Shown here in pieces: positions 13,012 through 26,000 of a DNA stretch of 64,000 nucleotides (the first letter of the stretch is position 1; every line of letters begins with the position of its first letter). Position numbers and translations under genes: made by a program. The DNA lies in NCBI RefSeq assembly GCF_026151205.1, contig NC_087076.1:2441902-2505901 (forward strand), read 5' to 3'. The notes under the pieces are model-generated. The model did not search any database, was not told the DNA's origin, and saw only the letters and a list, made by a program, of their open reading frames with translations. This DNA is from Bolinopsis microptera (Eukaryota > Ctenophora > Tentaculata > Lobata > Bolinopsidae).

Positions 13012-14470
13012 TCACTTATTTCTAAATTAGCATAATCTGTCGTAATTACTCCGGATCACGGGACAAATGTTCAAAATAATGAGACGAAAGTCGAAACTGC
13101 GACCACGAGAACATTCACAACCCGTACGTAAAAACTATTATGCACTATACACGCTATACATGGCATCTCTGCGATCAATAAACATTAAACATTGAATACC
13201 ATCTCGTGGTGACCGTACCTCCTATAATAAGTATACTTATACTTTATAAGCTAATAAGTATAACCGGAAGGTAGCTAGAGGCAAGCTTTTGTAACTTGCT
13301 GCTGCACCTTGCCTTATAATATGCACAAGATTATATACTTCAATGCTTTAACATTAAAAAAGGATAAATTAATAAACCAAATTGTGACTTAATAATATAC
13401 AACAACTATAGCGAATAGCAGAAGCGAGAAATTCCCCAAATGTAACTGTGAAACTATTATATATGGAAAGTCGGCCATCAAAAATATTAATTAATTAGTT
13501 CGACGGCACGATAAGTAACAACTCCCAAATTGAGTTATGACAAGCATTAAGAGCTGGGATGAATGTAGAAACGGAGCCATGATGAAGCGGCTGAAATTAC
13601 AACACACCACCTAGACAAATTAAGAAATGTACTTATACCAGCGTTTCCACGTGTTATAGTGTGGTAGCTGTCACGTGTAGCATGTGTTGATGCACTTCAC
13701 AGCATGCGACACGCTGTATAGTGTATACCTCTCATTAGTCACTACAGCTGTGATAATACTGTGTGTTCTGTGTAGTGAGATAGAGAAACTTCTCAACATA
13801 CGTGTTGAGGGGACATGTAGCAAAGAATAAAATGATTGAGATTTGCGAGACTGAGAGAGACAACCTTAACCTATTTATATATTATAGAAATAAAGTGCCA
13901 CAAAGTTCACTTTAGTATAGTATAATAAGTTGCCCAATTATGCTTGTTGTGATATTAGTTCAAAAGTTAAAAAAGATGTCACGAGCATAGTACGTTTGAA
14001 GTTGAGCAAAGCAATGAAATTTAAACAGAATAAACCACAAATCATGAATGAATCATCAAATCATGTGCATATCAGGATAAACTTGGAACAGTAAAATTGA
14101 TTTAAATCGTCACTGATCGTACAAATATTGCTGCCGTACAGCTGTATGAACTGTGTATGAACCAATGCGGTACTGGTAACATATAAATGTACTGATTACT
14201 TTTTAGATATCATCCCTCTATTTAAGGCATAATCACTGATCAGGTACTGCACTCTTTGAACACCAGGCCTTGTATCGTTATAGGTACTAACGACATAAAA
14301 ACTTTGACAATGCAGGACAGCAAGATATTATGTCATCATAGCTGTTGAGTGCCAATGGATCTACCAAAATAGGTTTCTCAGTAGACCACACAGATAGTTG
14401 TTACTGTAGATAGGTTCCGACAACAAGGTACTAACGATACTATATATTCAAACATAAACACTTCAACCAT
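13012..14470. other. Intergenic, nothing recognised
   Basis: AT-rich sequence without a supported gene or element. Confidence 0.4.
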
Positions 14471-14501
14471 CATGGTTACCATGGTAATCATGGTAACCAT
14501 G
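14471..14501. repeat. 13-bp perfect inverted repeat
   Basis: CATGGTTACCATG, then 5 bases, then CATGGTAACCATG. A short run of AATACA-type microsatellite follows at about 14508-14541. Confidence 0.9.
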
Positions 14502-14809
14502 GAATATACCAATACAACAATACAACAATACAATACAATACAAGGGCAGGTCTCTCCCGTAATTGTTGGGATGGCCTGAGGTGCTTATCTCATTCACAGT
14601 AACCCTAAGCCACTCTGTGCCGAGGCACTATACTAGTTGTAGAGTGTCCTACGAGCCATTATAGAGTGTGTAATGTGTATCACCAGCCAAAGCTGTACCA
14701 AATCACTGGCATATACCAATACACTGTCAATTAATGTAAGCTACACGGAATATCAAATATTATACATCAAATATACACAGTGCAGCTGTACGATCAGCAA
14801 TTACTGTGA

Positions 14810-14930
14810 TTAAATGTAATACACAACAATATAATAATACATGTAATACATGTAATACACAGCAATACAGTAATACATGTAATACATGTAATACATGTAA
14901 TACACAGCAATACACAGCAATACATGTAAT
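14810..14930. repeat. Minisatellite of ~9-10 bp AATACATGT / AATACACAGC units
   Basis: Alternating AATACATGT and CAATACACAG units repeat about a dozen times. The 63-codon open frame across it is a product of the repeat. Confidence 0.9.
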
Positions 14931-15740
14931 TCTAATAGCATACAGTCCCGGTAGTCATGAGTACTCTCACCACTTAAGACGTGTCCAGTTCTGTTAAACT
15001 TAAACTACACAGTACAAGTAGATGTAGTATAGAACGTACAAAATACAGAACTACGGATAATGATATTTCACTTAATATGTTGACTCTCTAGTGATCTCTA
15101 GCGACGTGTGGTCTCACAGATTGATAGCATTAAAAACTCCATATATGTACGACAGTGGCGGAACATTACAATTTATCAAACAGAACTCTTTTATCTTTAA
15201 GATCGTTTGCTGTCAATGTCCCTATAGAGCATAATTTCCCCCAATCCATGACTTAAGACCAAGTGCCGAAGGCACAAATAATACAAAAGAGTCAAGGATA
15301 AGAGTTATAGCGAATGAAATTTGTTTGGTGCAGTGTAAGCTAGCTTGCGTCCGTCGCCTAGTGTCGTGCATACGTGCTCGCGCGCACAGTTGTCCCACGC
15401 TCCTAACTACTCAAAGTTATTTATCGCGATCGCGATATATTCTGAATTAAATTATTGTTGGTTTGCGGCGCTGAACTGATCAAGTAAAAAAAAATTGAGC
15501 GGCCATCCACAAAAGAAAAGCGGCTGCATTTCTTGTTATCATTGCATTACAATATTGTTGTGTTCAACTCGATCATTCTTATTTATAGGCGCTCTTGGCA
15601 TGCCCTGGTGGCTTCTTATCTCTGCTAAGTCATAAGTTAAACTTAACTGGCCGTCCTAACATTTTTTTCGGTGGCCGACTTTGAAGAACCAAACTGATCC
15701 GGCCAAAAGAGGAGTCAGATCACGTTACCCGGTTACCAAT
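14931..15740. other. Intergenic, with a 16-bp CG-rich palindrome
   Basis: No gene is seen. The perfect palindrome TATCGCGATCGCGATA lies at 15422-15437, next to a local CG-rich patch (about 15340-15437) in otherwise AT-rich DNA. Confidence 0.45.
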
Positions 15741-16372
15741 CATCATCAATTAACTGAATAATTGGTTTCTGAGCAAAAAGTTTACCCAATCTGTCAAATA
15801 TGAAAATGGGACAGAGTTTGGAAAATACAAATTTTCGTTTTGTTAAGTTTTTTGCTGTGGGCTTCCTCCGCCCGCGCGAAATCAAACGTCCAGCACCTCA
15901 ATCGTGTCATATGCCACCTAAAGTTGACTGACTAATTGGTTGCGGGCGAAAAATTCAGTCAAAACTGTAAAATTTCTGCCCTGGAAATTTCGTCTTCGAA
16001 AACTGAAAATGGGACAATATGATTTTACGATTTTCTTCGGGATTTTGACTTGGAGTACCTCAATTTGGTTTCATATCATCATCAATTAACTGACTAATTG
16101 GTTTCTGAGCAAAACCCGAGTGTTCTGCTGTGGGTTTCATCCGCCCGCGAAATCAAACTTCCAGCACCTCAATCGTGTCATATGCCACATATAGTGGACT
16201 GACTAATTGTTTACGGGCGACAAATTCAGTCAATTCTGTTAAATTTCGGTCCTGGAAATTTCAGTTTTAAAAACTGAAAATGGGACAATATGGTTTTTCA
16301 ATTTTCTTCGGGATTTTGACTTCCAGCACCTCAATTTGGTTTCATACCATCATCAATTAATCATCATCCGGC
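15741..16372. repeat. Diverged tandem duplication, ~275-335 bp unit
   Basis: Blocks starting CATCATCAATTAACTGA recur near 15741, 16076 and 16347. CAGCACCTCAATCGTGTCAT recurs near 15890 and 16163. The first unit carries about 60 extra bases. The repeat has no coding capacity. Confidence 0.8.
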
Positions 16373-17073
16373 CTTCTCACCTCGGAACCAAGGGAGCATG
16401 ATATTCACCACAAATTAAGAGAGAAATTAAAAGCACGAATAACCATGGTATGAAATGTAAAATAAAATGGAAGAGCACAATCACATTCTGAATTGATTGA
16501 CCGAAATTCATAGATTCAGCAAAATTCCCGTATAAATAATCATATTTCATATCTATTTTTAATAAAAGTTTTAGTCAAAGCTATAAATCATTCACTGCTC
16601 GCGTTTAAAAGAAAAATTCTAACACAATTTTTGGATGAAAGAAGAACAACGTTATCTGATCTTTAAAATTTCAAAGAGTCCAGTCGTCAGGATCAATGCA
16701 CTCTCAGGTCTTTTGATAATTAACGTAATTAGCAGTACCAGTATTATTCATAATATAAAATCATCAGACGAGTCATCAAGTTACACTGACATAACTTGAC
16801 AAAGGAAATCGTAAAGAAGATTTATATATAAAATTATAACTTTCGTATGGATTTTATATCTGTACATTTGAACTAAAAGCTAAATTCCACTCAAAATAAA
16901 AAGTCTAAACACACTCTCAAAAGCTTGCAACAACTTTAACAAATGTTAAGTAAGAACTGTATCGAACTTCCTCATGTTTCAGTCTCGGGAATAGGATAAC
17001 GCGGAATGATGACAGGATGACCGGGGATGGATGTTTCGTCGGAGTATTTTATCCGAAACAGAGACGATGTGAC
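16373..17073. other. 3' flank of parvin
   Basis: Likely holds the parvin 3' UTR. I see no other feature. Confidence 0.4.
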
Positions 17074-20000
17074 CTATTTGACAAGATGCTTGTACTTGGA
17101 GTAGATAGCGTAAAGCACCCTGAGGGTTGATTTCAGGTCCTTGCTGACGATACTTTCAGCAGTACACTTAGGTCGAGGGATTCCTGCTTCTTGCATCAAA
17201 TTCAGGGCGAGCGTAACGTTGTGTAGCTGAACAAAAATAAGTTAATTAGATATTCAAAATCTGAATACGCAGGCCTTAAAGTAATCTGAAATTTATCTCG
17301 GTAAACAGCAAATATTTAACAGCCTGTCTAAGAAATCCATTTAGGAGAATTCAAGCGTTACCGCTATACTAGCTAAGATGAAGGCCAAGGCCTCAGTGTC
17401 AGTTAGAAATAAAGTTTTAAGGAAACTCAATTTAAAACGTCAGTTAGCAAACACCACTATTAGCACGTGATAAGCGCGTGGAGCAGTTTTAAACCAGTTA
17501 CCTTGTGGTCATAGGCCTCAGGTTCCATGCTGAAAGAGTACATTGGAACATAGTACCCCTCAGCCAGACTCATCATGACCACCAAGTTTACACCGTTAGC
17601 AAAGTCCTCCTCGATATTGCTGCAACCTCTGTTTATCTGAGACAACTGCTTGTTCGCAAACGCCATCAGGGACTGAAGAGAATAGGTTTAGTTAACGAAG
17701 ACAGATACACAAAACAAGGATTAGTGTTTTTAGACAACCTGTTTCCTTGTTTATGTCTGGAGAATAGTTTGTTTCAAAGTAAACAAATAACAAGAGTTTC
17801 GCTAAAAGAACTCACAAATGATCCACAGACGAACGCGACGTGGTATGTTGTAGTACACAAAACTAATAAAGATTGATAAACTGTAACTCAATGGCATCTC
17901 TTATGATATCAAACTGAGAAGTGACTTACCCCCTTAACAGCATTGAGTTTGTCGGGAGCAGAGTCGAACAGGGTGTCGAATACATCACGTTCCTGCTGTC
18001 TGGCGGCAAAGTTGTAATGTCTGAAACAGAGACTATTAGAGACTAGCAGAGATACAAGAGACTATCATAGACTATTAGAGACTAGCAGAGACTAACAGAG
18101 ACTATTAAAGACTAGAAGCGACTATGTCACGATCTATCAAATCAATAGTATAAATTCTGTTTTATTGAGCTATGGTTTAGATAAAGTGCACTACTGCTTA
18201 GATATTAAAAGAATTTGGTATTGTTCCGACTTTGTTCTTTAATAACTAGTTGGGAGTTTAGTGCACAAATTTTTGTTTGGCATGCGATAAATCATGAGAA
18301 CTATTGAAAGAAAAACATACTCCTTATCTTTTTTTTCACAAACAGCATAGATCGGAGTAGACATTTCAAACTTATTAAGATAACAACGAACTAGAGGGCT
18401 TGAAAATTGTCGAGACACAAAAGTGAAATAGTAATATCTCAGTAGAACAGATATGAACTGTAATACTAAGTTGAGTAGCAACAATGTATTGAATGTCAAG
18501 ATAAGCCAGGACTTGCAATCATCGCCACTTCATCACTCCCACTACGAGTTCTAAAGGTAGGAATAAAGACAGAAGCCAGGGTGCTGCGACAGATTTGAAT
18601 TGCATTCAATCAACAAGTGCTGGAGAACAGGCATATTGTGAGGAGAGCCCCTGACTCGGGGGAGGGGCCTCACTACATGAGCTGTAGGGACTACTTATCA
18701 ACAAGTTACAATAATGTAGAGGGATATGAGATAAAATACTCACTCTCTTTCCTCATCACCAGTAATCTGCTCGGAGATTGTTTCTGTTTGTTGTGTCGCT
18801 TTCTGGTGGAAACAAGGTATTAAAGGAGGCTAGAATTTCCTTTTTTTGACATATTAAGTTTAAATAATCTCGATTTATCTGCACAATTTTATTTATTTTT
18901 TGGCTGAGAATCTTCGAACATAACTTCAATCAAGTTTACACGCATTCTATTGCAAGCGCTATTTCCAGTACTCCCTTATAAATATACTTACTGTTATCTG
19001 TAGAACTTGTATCTTGACAAAGCTAGGGAGTCTCCTTGGAATGCCGTAGTGTCTTGCCAGCGCCACCAGCAGATGTAACACAGATATCAGGTATTTGTTG
19101 TGGATATTGTCCACATTCCATTTGATTCCGTCATCTACAACCTGCAATGATGGATTCATCTAGAACTCCGCGTTAGTTTCTTTTTATAAATAGGCCAGAA
19201 ACAAATCTTCACTCTACCTAACTAATTATCAAGTTGATAACCGTAATACATTGGGGGGGGGGGGGGGGGCGGGGGGGGGGGGGCAACCATATTAAAGTAT
19301 ATTAAAATGTAGGATTTTCCCCGATTTTGACCCGGGGATATACTTTAATATACTTTAATATACCTACAATATACTTTAATATATCCCTATCTCCTTGGAG
19401 GCCTACATCAAAAATTGTTGCGCAAAGTAAGCTTGAAATGCAATTCTTAATCGATTCCAAAAAGTTCTTGAAAAAATATTGAAAACTGATGGAGTTATTT
19501 CAATTTTAATGAAGCCATTTTGGCTAGTATTCCGAACCGAGATATTATGTGCAATTTTCCCAATTTTGTTCATGGAGGTCTTTTTACTTAGTATCCACTA
19601 TATTCAACAAACACTGAGTTATATCTTTCACATAGAGTTAGTCTCATTAAAAAATATTGAAATTTTATCGAATTTGGGCAAATGCGAATTTGAGCAAAAG
19701 CGTTTGCCCAAATATGGGCATATTTTTTTAAGCTCATAGCTCAGCCAATTTTTTACCAATCTGGATGGAAATTCATGTACTAGTCCTAAAACAGGCTTAT
19801 CTTGCGAATCTGAGTGAAAATATAGTTCATCATGTAAATCTTAACGAAGAATATAAATCTTCTAATTGTAGGTATATTAAAGTATATTAAAATGTAGGAT
19901 TTTTTCCGATTTTGACCCGGGGATATACTTTAATATGGTTGCCCCCCCCCCCTACATTTATCTATCTACAAAACTTGGCTTCAGATACAGGGTGTCTAAG

Positions 20001-23000
20001 AAAAAAGGTAACCAGGTGACTTTTGTTTTAATAACTCGCCTCAGATTTAACTTAACAACTTAAAACTTCAAAATTTCATCAGGAACATGTTCATTTTGCC
20101 CATTCAGTTTTTGAGGCTCTAACTAGATGTAATTTCCTGACCATATTTATAATCATATCGAATGCCCGTTGTCAAACAGTTCCCAACAGTTATGGATTGA
20201 ACAATGGAGGCACGCACGTACGTTTTCTTCTCGTATAGAAATTAGCGAAACTAAGCTGTAGAGGCACGCGCGTATATAAACCAGGACGTGTAGAAATTAA
20301 CGAAACTTAATTGTAAAGGCACACGCGTATATACACCAGGACGTGTAGAAATTAACGAAACTAAACTGTAGAGGCACGCGCGTGTATATACAAGGACGTG
20401 TAGAAATTAACGAAATTAAACTGTAGAGGCACGCACGTATATATATATATTATTAGTCAGCCACAACTATCAGTAAAACACCATCTGACTTCAAATGTCG
20501 GTTAAATGTACCTTTACAGTCATCCTCAATAAATGTATTTAATTGTAGTTGTGAAAATAGTATATATATATATATATATACGGTATACAAGGACATGTAG
20601 AAATTAACGAAACTAAACTGTAGAGGCACGCGCGTGTATATACAAGGACGTGTAGAAATTAACGAAACTAAACTGTAGAGGCACGCGCGTATATATACCG
20701 GGACGTGTAGAAATTAACGCGACGACTGCATCTCGGGACCGCAATAATTGACCCCCCCCCCCCCCCCCCCGATAATTGACCCCCCGACAATTGACCCCCT
20801 ATGAAATTATACTGGGTCAATTGTCGCGAAATCTAGGGTTTAGTACGACAATTGACCCCCTATGTTATTACACTTGGGTCAATTGTCGCGAAATCTAGGG
20901 CTTAGTACGACAATTGACTCCCCATGTAATTACACTAGGGTCAATTGATCGGGTTAGGGTTAGGGTCAGGGTCAGGGTCAGGACAAGGATGAGGGTTAGG
21001 GTTAGGGTTGTATTAAATTATATTGTCGGGGGGTCAATTGTCGGAGGTAAATTGTCTCCCACCCCTGCATCTCATCTTCATAAGTAGACATAACAGCTTT
21101 TAGAAGGTTTGTAAAATTAAATTGTGTGACACAGACAATAAATGACGTTCTCAAAATGTTCTTGAGTCACTAACACTGATCACTTGGTATTTTTTGGAAC
21201 ACCCTGTACAATCTCAGAACATTAACCACGTGGAAAAAGTTAAAAGACTATTTATACCTGGAGATGATAGTTGATCTGATTGAGGACTTCAGTTAGTTTA
21301 GCTTTCTGAGAAGCAATACTTTGAGCTACTTCCTTGTGCTCTATCTTAGCTCCCGCTAGTTTCTCTGAGTACAAGTATAGGTTAGTGGACATAAATACTG
21401 GATGTACGCTAAACTGCTAAACGAAATGTATGCTTCATTCAGATAATAGGGGCAGTTTATCTTTCAGCACTTATGGAAATACAATTTAAAATCAATAACG
21501 AAATCTTGAAAAGTCAATAATCCCGCTCATAAGCTGAACAAAACCTTTCAACTTGTAATTAAATTAAGTGATTAATTAACCCATTAACACTAACCAATCA
21601 GAGCGGAGAGGACCTGACCGTCGGACAGATCCTCGCAGAGGTTCTTAACCACAATGTGATCATCAGTGAGGACGTCGTTAATCCACTCCTTTAGTTGCTG
21701 GGAGAGGGCCTGCACTTGGGGGTCCTTCAGAGATTCATTTGATACTTGTCGTTTGTAATCTCCACTTTCTGCGAGGATCAGGGTTATTTTAGTGGGGTGG
21801 CAATTTGGTTATTTGCCGGCCAAAACTCATGCCCCCGGTCAATCCCAGAACGGTATTTTCACCTTAACTTTTCCTTTTTAAAATTTTATCATATACAGTT
21901 CTTCAAATTGTTGAGTGTAGGTTAAGTTGTGTTTGAGTGTAAACTGGCAGTCAAACAAATGCAGCACTCATAAACAGCTGTACAATATTTTTATTACTGA
22001 ATTGATTATTTCTCCTAACCTGGCATTAACAGTAAGGGTAAACCGGCCCCAATCCCCGGCTCAAAATAGCACCCCGGCCAAAAAGTGGCTTCCCGGCTAA
22101 TAATCTGCCCCCCGGTCACTGGGTGGCAGAGAGTGGGAGGGTTAAATAATATGGAACATTTAACAAATAAGCTGAACTAATTGGTGTGTGTGTGTGCTAA
22201 TGGAAGAACAATGATGGATTAAAATAGTGAAGTTTCCAGTCAAACAATGACATAATGATATAATGGGTTCTAGTAGTTTGTGCTGTTAACAAAGATAACT
22301 TCTGTGTTGACAGGTGAAAGTCACGTGGTATGTGGTAAAGTTGGTGACTTTATTGACAAACCATCTTACACACGTATGTCTCAACCACTTACCAGAAGCT
22401 AATATCTTCTTTAGTTGGGATTCGTTAGTTAGAATCATGGCGGATAACCCTAAAAAACTGCTTCTACAAAGATAAACTTATGAATTTTTGAAATAAGGAC
22501 GCAAAGCACTGAACTATTACATATATTTATATCTTAGTGAGCAAGAAAACCACTGATAATCTTAATAAGAACTAATGAGAGTAACCAGGTCAGAGAGAGA
22601 GGCTGACAGATGTGCCGCGAGAGATAACTACTGTGTAGAAGTGCTCAGTTCACATGAGATACGGTATACTGGTTTGCTTGTTAACTAATTAATTACTCGT
22701 GCGACGGAGAAACGTCTCGCTCACTCCGCGCTACCATCTGTCAACAGTACAATATGGATCGACAACAACGACAATTACGAGCGTGAGATTTTTATACAGT
22801 TCAAACTAAAACGTTGAAAATATGCCACTGGGCAGGCACATTTCTGATGTACGCAAATATCACAAGCTAATTGATTCCTCTCGGTGGACTTATTTTGATT
22901 GGATGAAATTAGCAGAATTTTACGAACTTAACAAACAATAATTAACAACTTCACATTGCAAGTTTCATTGTAACCGGTGCTATTATTTGCGACCACAGCA

Positions 23001-26000
23001 ACTTAACCTAAATTGTAATTCATTTTCGTTCCTGCAATGTACATTTTCTAAGTTTTGTGTCTAATTTTGTAGTTTAAATATTTAAATTTCTGACTTCCCT
23101 AATCTTAAAGAATTGTATCAGGATAAAAGGCGATTGTACACTAAATTACATACTACATATATATTATACATAATTGATAATATACATACATGTATATGAT
23201 ATAACTAGGACTATAATAAGTTTATCCACTCACCATCCATGCCTGTTTCCATAATTCCAGAAGTCAGAGGTCTGAGGGCTTCTTCTTTTTCTCGTTCTAG
23301 CTCGTCAACTGAAATGATTTAATTTATTGGATCTAGATAGTATACTCTATATTTATACATATTACATAGTATCTTTAGTATGGGACAAAGGAACCTGACA
23401 AGGAAGCAATAAGTATTACCAAATAAGGGTTACGACCATGGTCGCTAAAATCACCACATCGTATATAATTGACACGGAACTAGCCATGCACTTATACTAT
23501 ACCACTATACTACTATACTAGCAGACTAGAGCTGAGTTAAGGGTTGGTTCCCACACACCAATATCTTATGAGGAAGCACAGTTACAGAATAAAGTTGCAC
23601 GACTAAGCGTACACTCTGCTCCCACTGAATATAGAGAGAACGACAAATAAGGAGGCCGGGGTTGAATAAATACATTAGCAGATAGTTCATTCTACGCACT
23701 CGCTCACGCTGTACAGACAAGAACACAAGACAATCCACTTCAGACCAACAAAGATCCTCAGAGTTAGGAAAACCTGAGACTTGGTAACCACTTTGCACAA
23801 TTGGGCACTTTCTTTTGCGGGACATGGACCAGCGCTTCCTTGGTAGTAACTTTAGGACTGACTTCAGGGTAAAAGCTCGGCCACTGTACGCGTTCATCAC
23901 CAGCTCGTCAAAAACACAGATCAACTAACTTCAATTATCAAATGAGAAAACCGTAAAACATTGACGGACTGAGCTGGAGTAAACGGGAAGTTAGAGACGA
24001 GGTAGGGTTGGTCCGGAGTGACGGCGCACGCTTGGTAATGGTCCGGAAATGACAGTCACGTGACTGTCACAACGGGTCGTTAGAACAGTTAGTCTTTGTG
24101 CCCGAGACAAGTCAAACAGTTATCCACTATTGTGTAGAAGTGGTTGCAAATAACTTATCCCGCTGTTAGCCGCGTCATGCTGTACCACTCGCATGAGACG
24201 GGAAATTGTGATTTGGAGGAGAGATCTGTGTCCAGAGTTTATGAGACGGATTCTTTTTTTGGCTCATGAGATGAGATAATTATTTAAATTTACCTGCAGC
24301 GATACGAGCCGTCCGGAGAAGAAAACAATAAAATATGATATGGCGACCAAATGTGAGTGTGACACTGACAGTAAACGGTTCAGTGGAACCAACTCAGGTT
24401 CTAAATACCCAGGTTGAGAAAAAAAACTGGACTTCCGATACAAATCATGAGTGTTGACGTATCCATGATAACATCCGGATATTCTACGGTAACAAAGATA
24501 AGATGAGGTGTGAAGAAGGGGATTTACCTTCTTTACAAGCATTTGCAACACCAGCCTTCTGTCGGCCGAGAAGAGTAGCTAGGAGGGTCATATTGGAGGC
24601 TTATCTTGCACCTAGGACAGCACAAACTATAACAACTACAGGAGGGTTTTAACTAAAGCAACGCAGCAATTACATCGTTCTCTGACGCAGGGCTCATTGG
24701 GTGGGCAAAAACACGTGACGAAAATACTGTCTTCTGACTGGCGGTTTCGTTGTGATTCTCAACAGGCGAACTTACACGCCTGTCATCAAGTTTTGGGGGA
24801 GTTTTATACGATTATATTGTACAAATGTTAAGTCACAAGAATGTGTGTGTACGTTAAATTAAAATTTCAGACTACAATCCGCGGACGGGCGGCAAGGATA
24901 AGACAAGATTTGACAATGACTATCGGCTAGTAATGTACTGTTTGTCATAATAACTACTGACTGTATCCAATAAGTAGGCAAGGGTGTGCCTAGAAAAGTG
25001 ATCCGCTGCAACAAAGACACATATAAGAAAGGCAAATCACAAAAAAAACCGTATTGGACACGGACAGTAGACGGAAATAACACAGGGCAATACAGTGACA
25101 TAACTTTGACGTGGTCGGACAGTAAAACAAAACAGATGTCACACCCTAGTACAGTTAGTAGATGTATAGCTACCCTACAACTGTAGCTGCAACTCTAACC
25201 TAGAATAAAAAAACGGTGCCTACTCTGAACTATTTGAATTAAACGTCAATGGAACAAAGCTTTGTTGCTTTATTATATCAGTTCTGAACCATTTCATGCC
25301 TGATCGACAAATCAAGAAGAAGAATTAAGTTTATTATGCGTAAATTATAAACAAATGTTTTTCGATAAATGCTGTAAGCACTCCAAATTATCTTCGGGTG
25401 TGAGGGTTAAATGAGGAGCTGTGCTTGATCAACACAGCGAAGCCTCGGGCGAAGAAAGTGTGGCATAGTGCCTTAACCGTCGCTGGCCTTATGAACGATC
25501 CTTCGGCTTCTTGTAAAGCTCTTCCTTGAAAGTGCTGGTTTACATTGTAATGCAGGTAATGCCGAAGTAAAATAACAAAAGGTGGTCGACTCATTCGATG
25601 GCCTTGTTGCGTCGCAACGAATCCTCATAAGATAAGATAAGATAAGATCTTCAAGGACCTCGGTTTTGCTGTTAATCGTTGTCAAGCGAGATTTGAGAAA
25701 TTTTAGTTTGGTGAAAGTTCAATCTTATCTACCTTAAACCCATCTTTAACCGTTTCGTCGAGCACAGTCACCTTCACGAGTCTGGAATGACACAGTTGGG
25801 GAGGCCCAGGGGAGAGGGGGGGGGGGGAAGGTTATTAAATTGCTATCTTTGATCCATTTATCTACCGCCCAATTGATCTACATTATTCGATATATATGAA
25901 CGAGAAGTTAGACTGAGAGTAAGAGCACTTTTATTGCAAACAAACTGTGACCAGAAGGTCGGCTCAACTGGAAGCTATTGGCAAAATAACATGAATACAC

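Noticed and set aside
14806-14997. 63-codon frame reading CNTCNTQQY repeats
   Set aside because: It is only a translation of the AATACATGT minisatellite.
21790-22140. CCGGCC-rich patches on both sides, suspected hAT-like element
   Set aside because: The ends do not form a convincing inverted repeat and no target duplication was found, unlike the clear element at 47142-47541.
23526-23924. 132-codon minus-strand frame just upstream of the shared parvin exon, with a basic stretch VLKLLPRKRW
   Set aside because: It could be another first exon, but the only phase-1 donors (GTTACC, GTTTTC) are poor, so it was not added to the array.
25388-25685. Two minus-strand frames of 68-70 codons
   Set aside because: They lie within the SINE-like insertion and its flank and have no family features.
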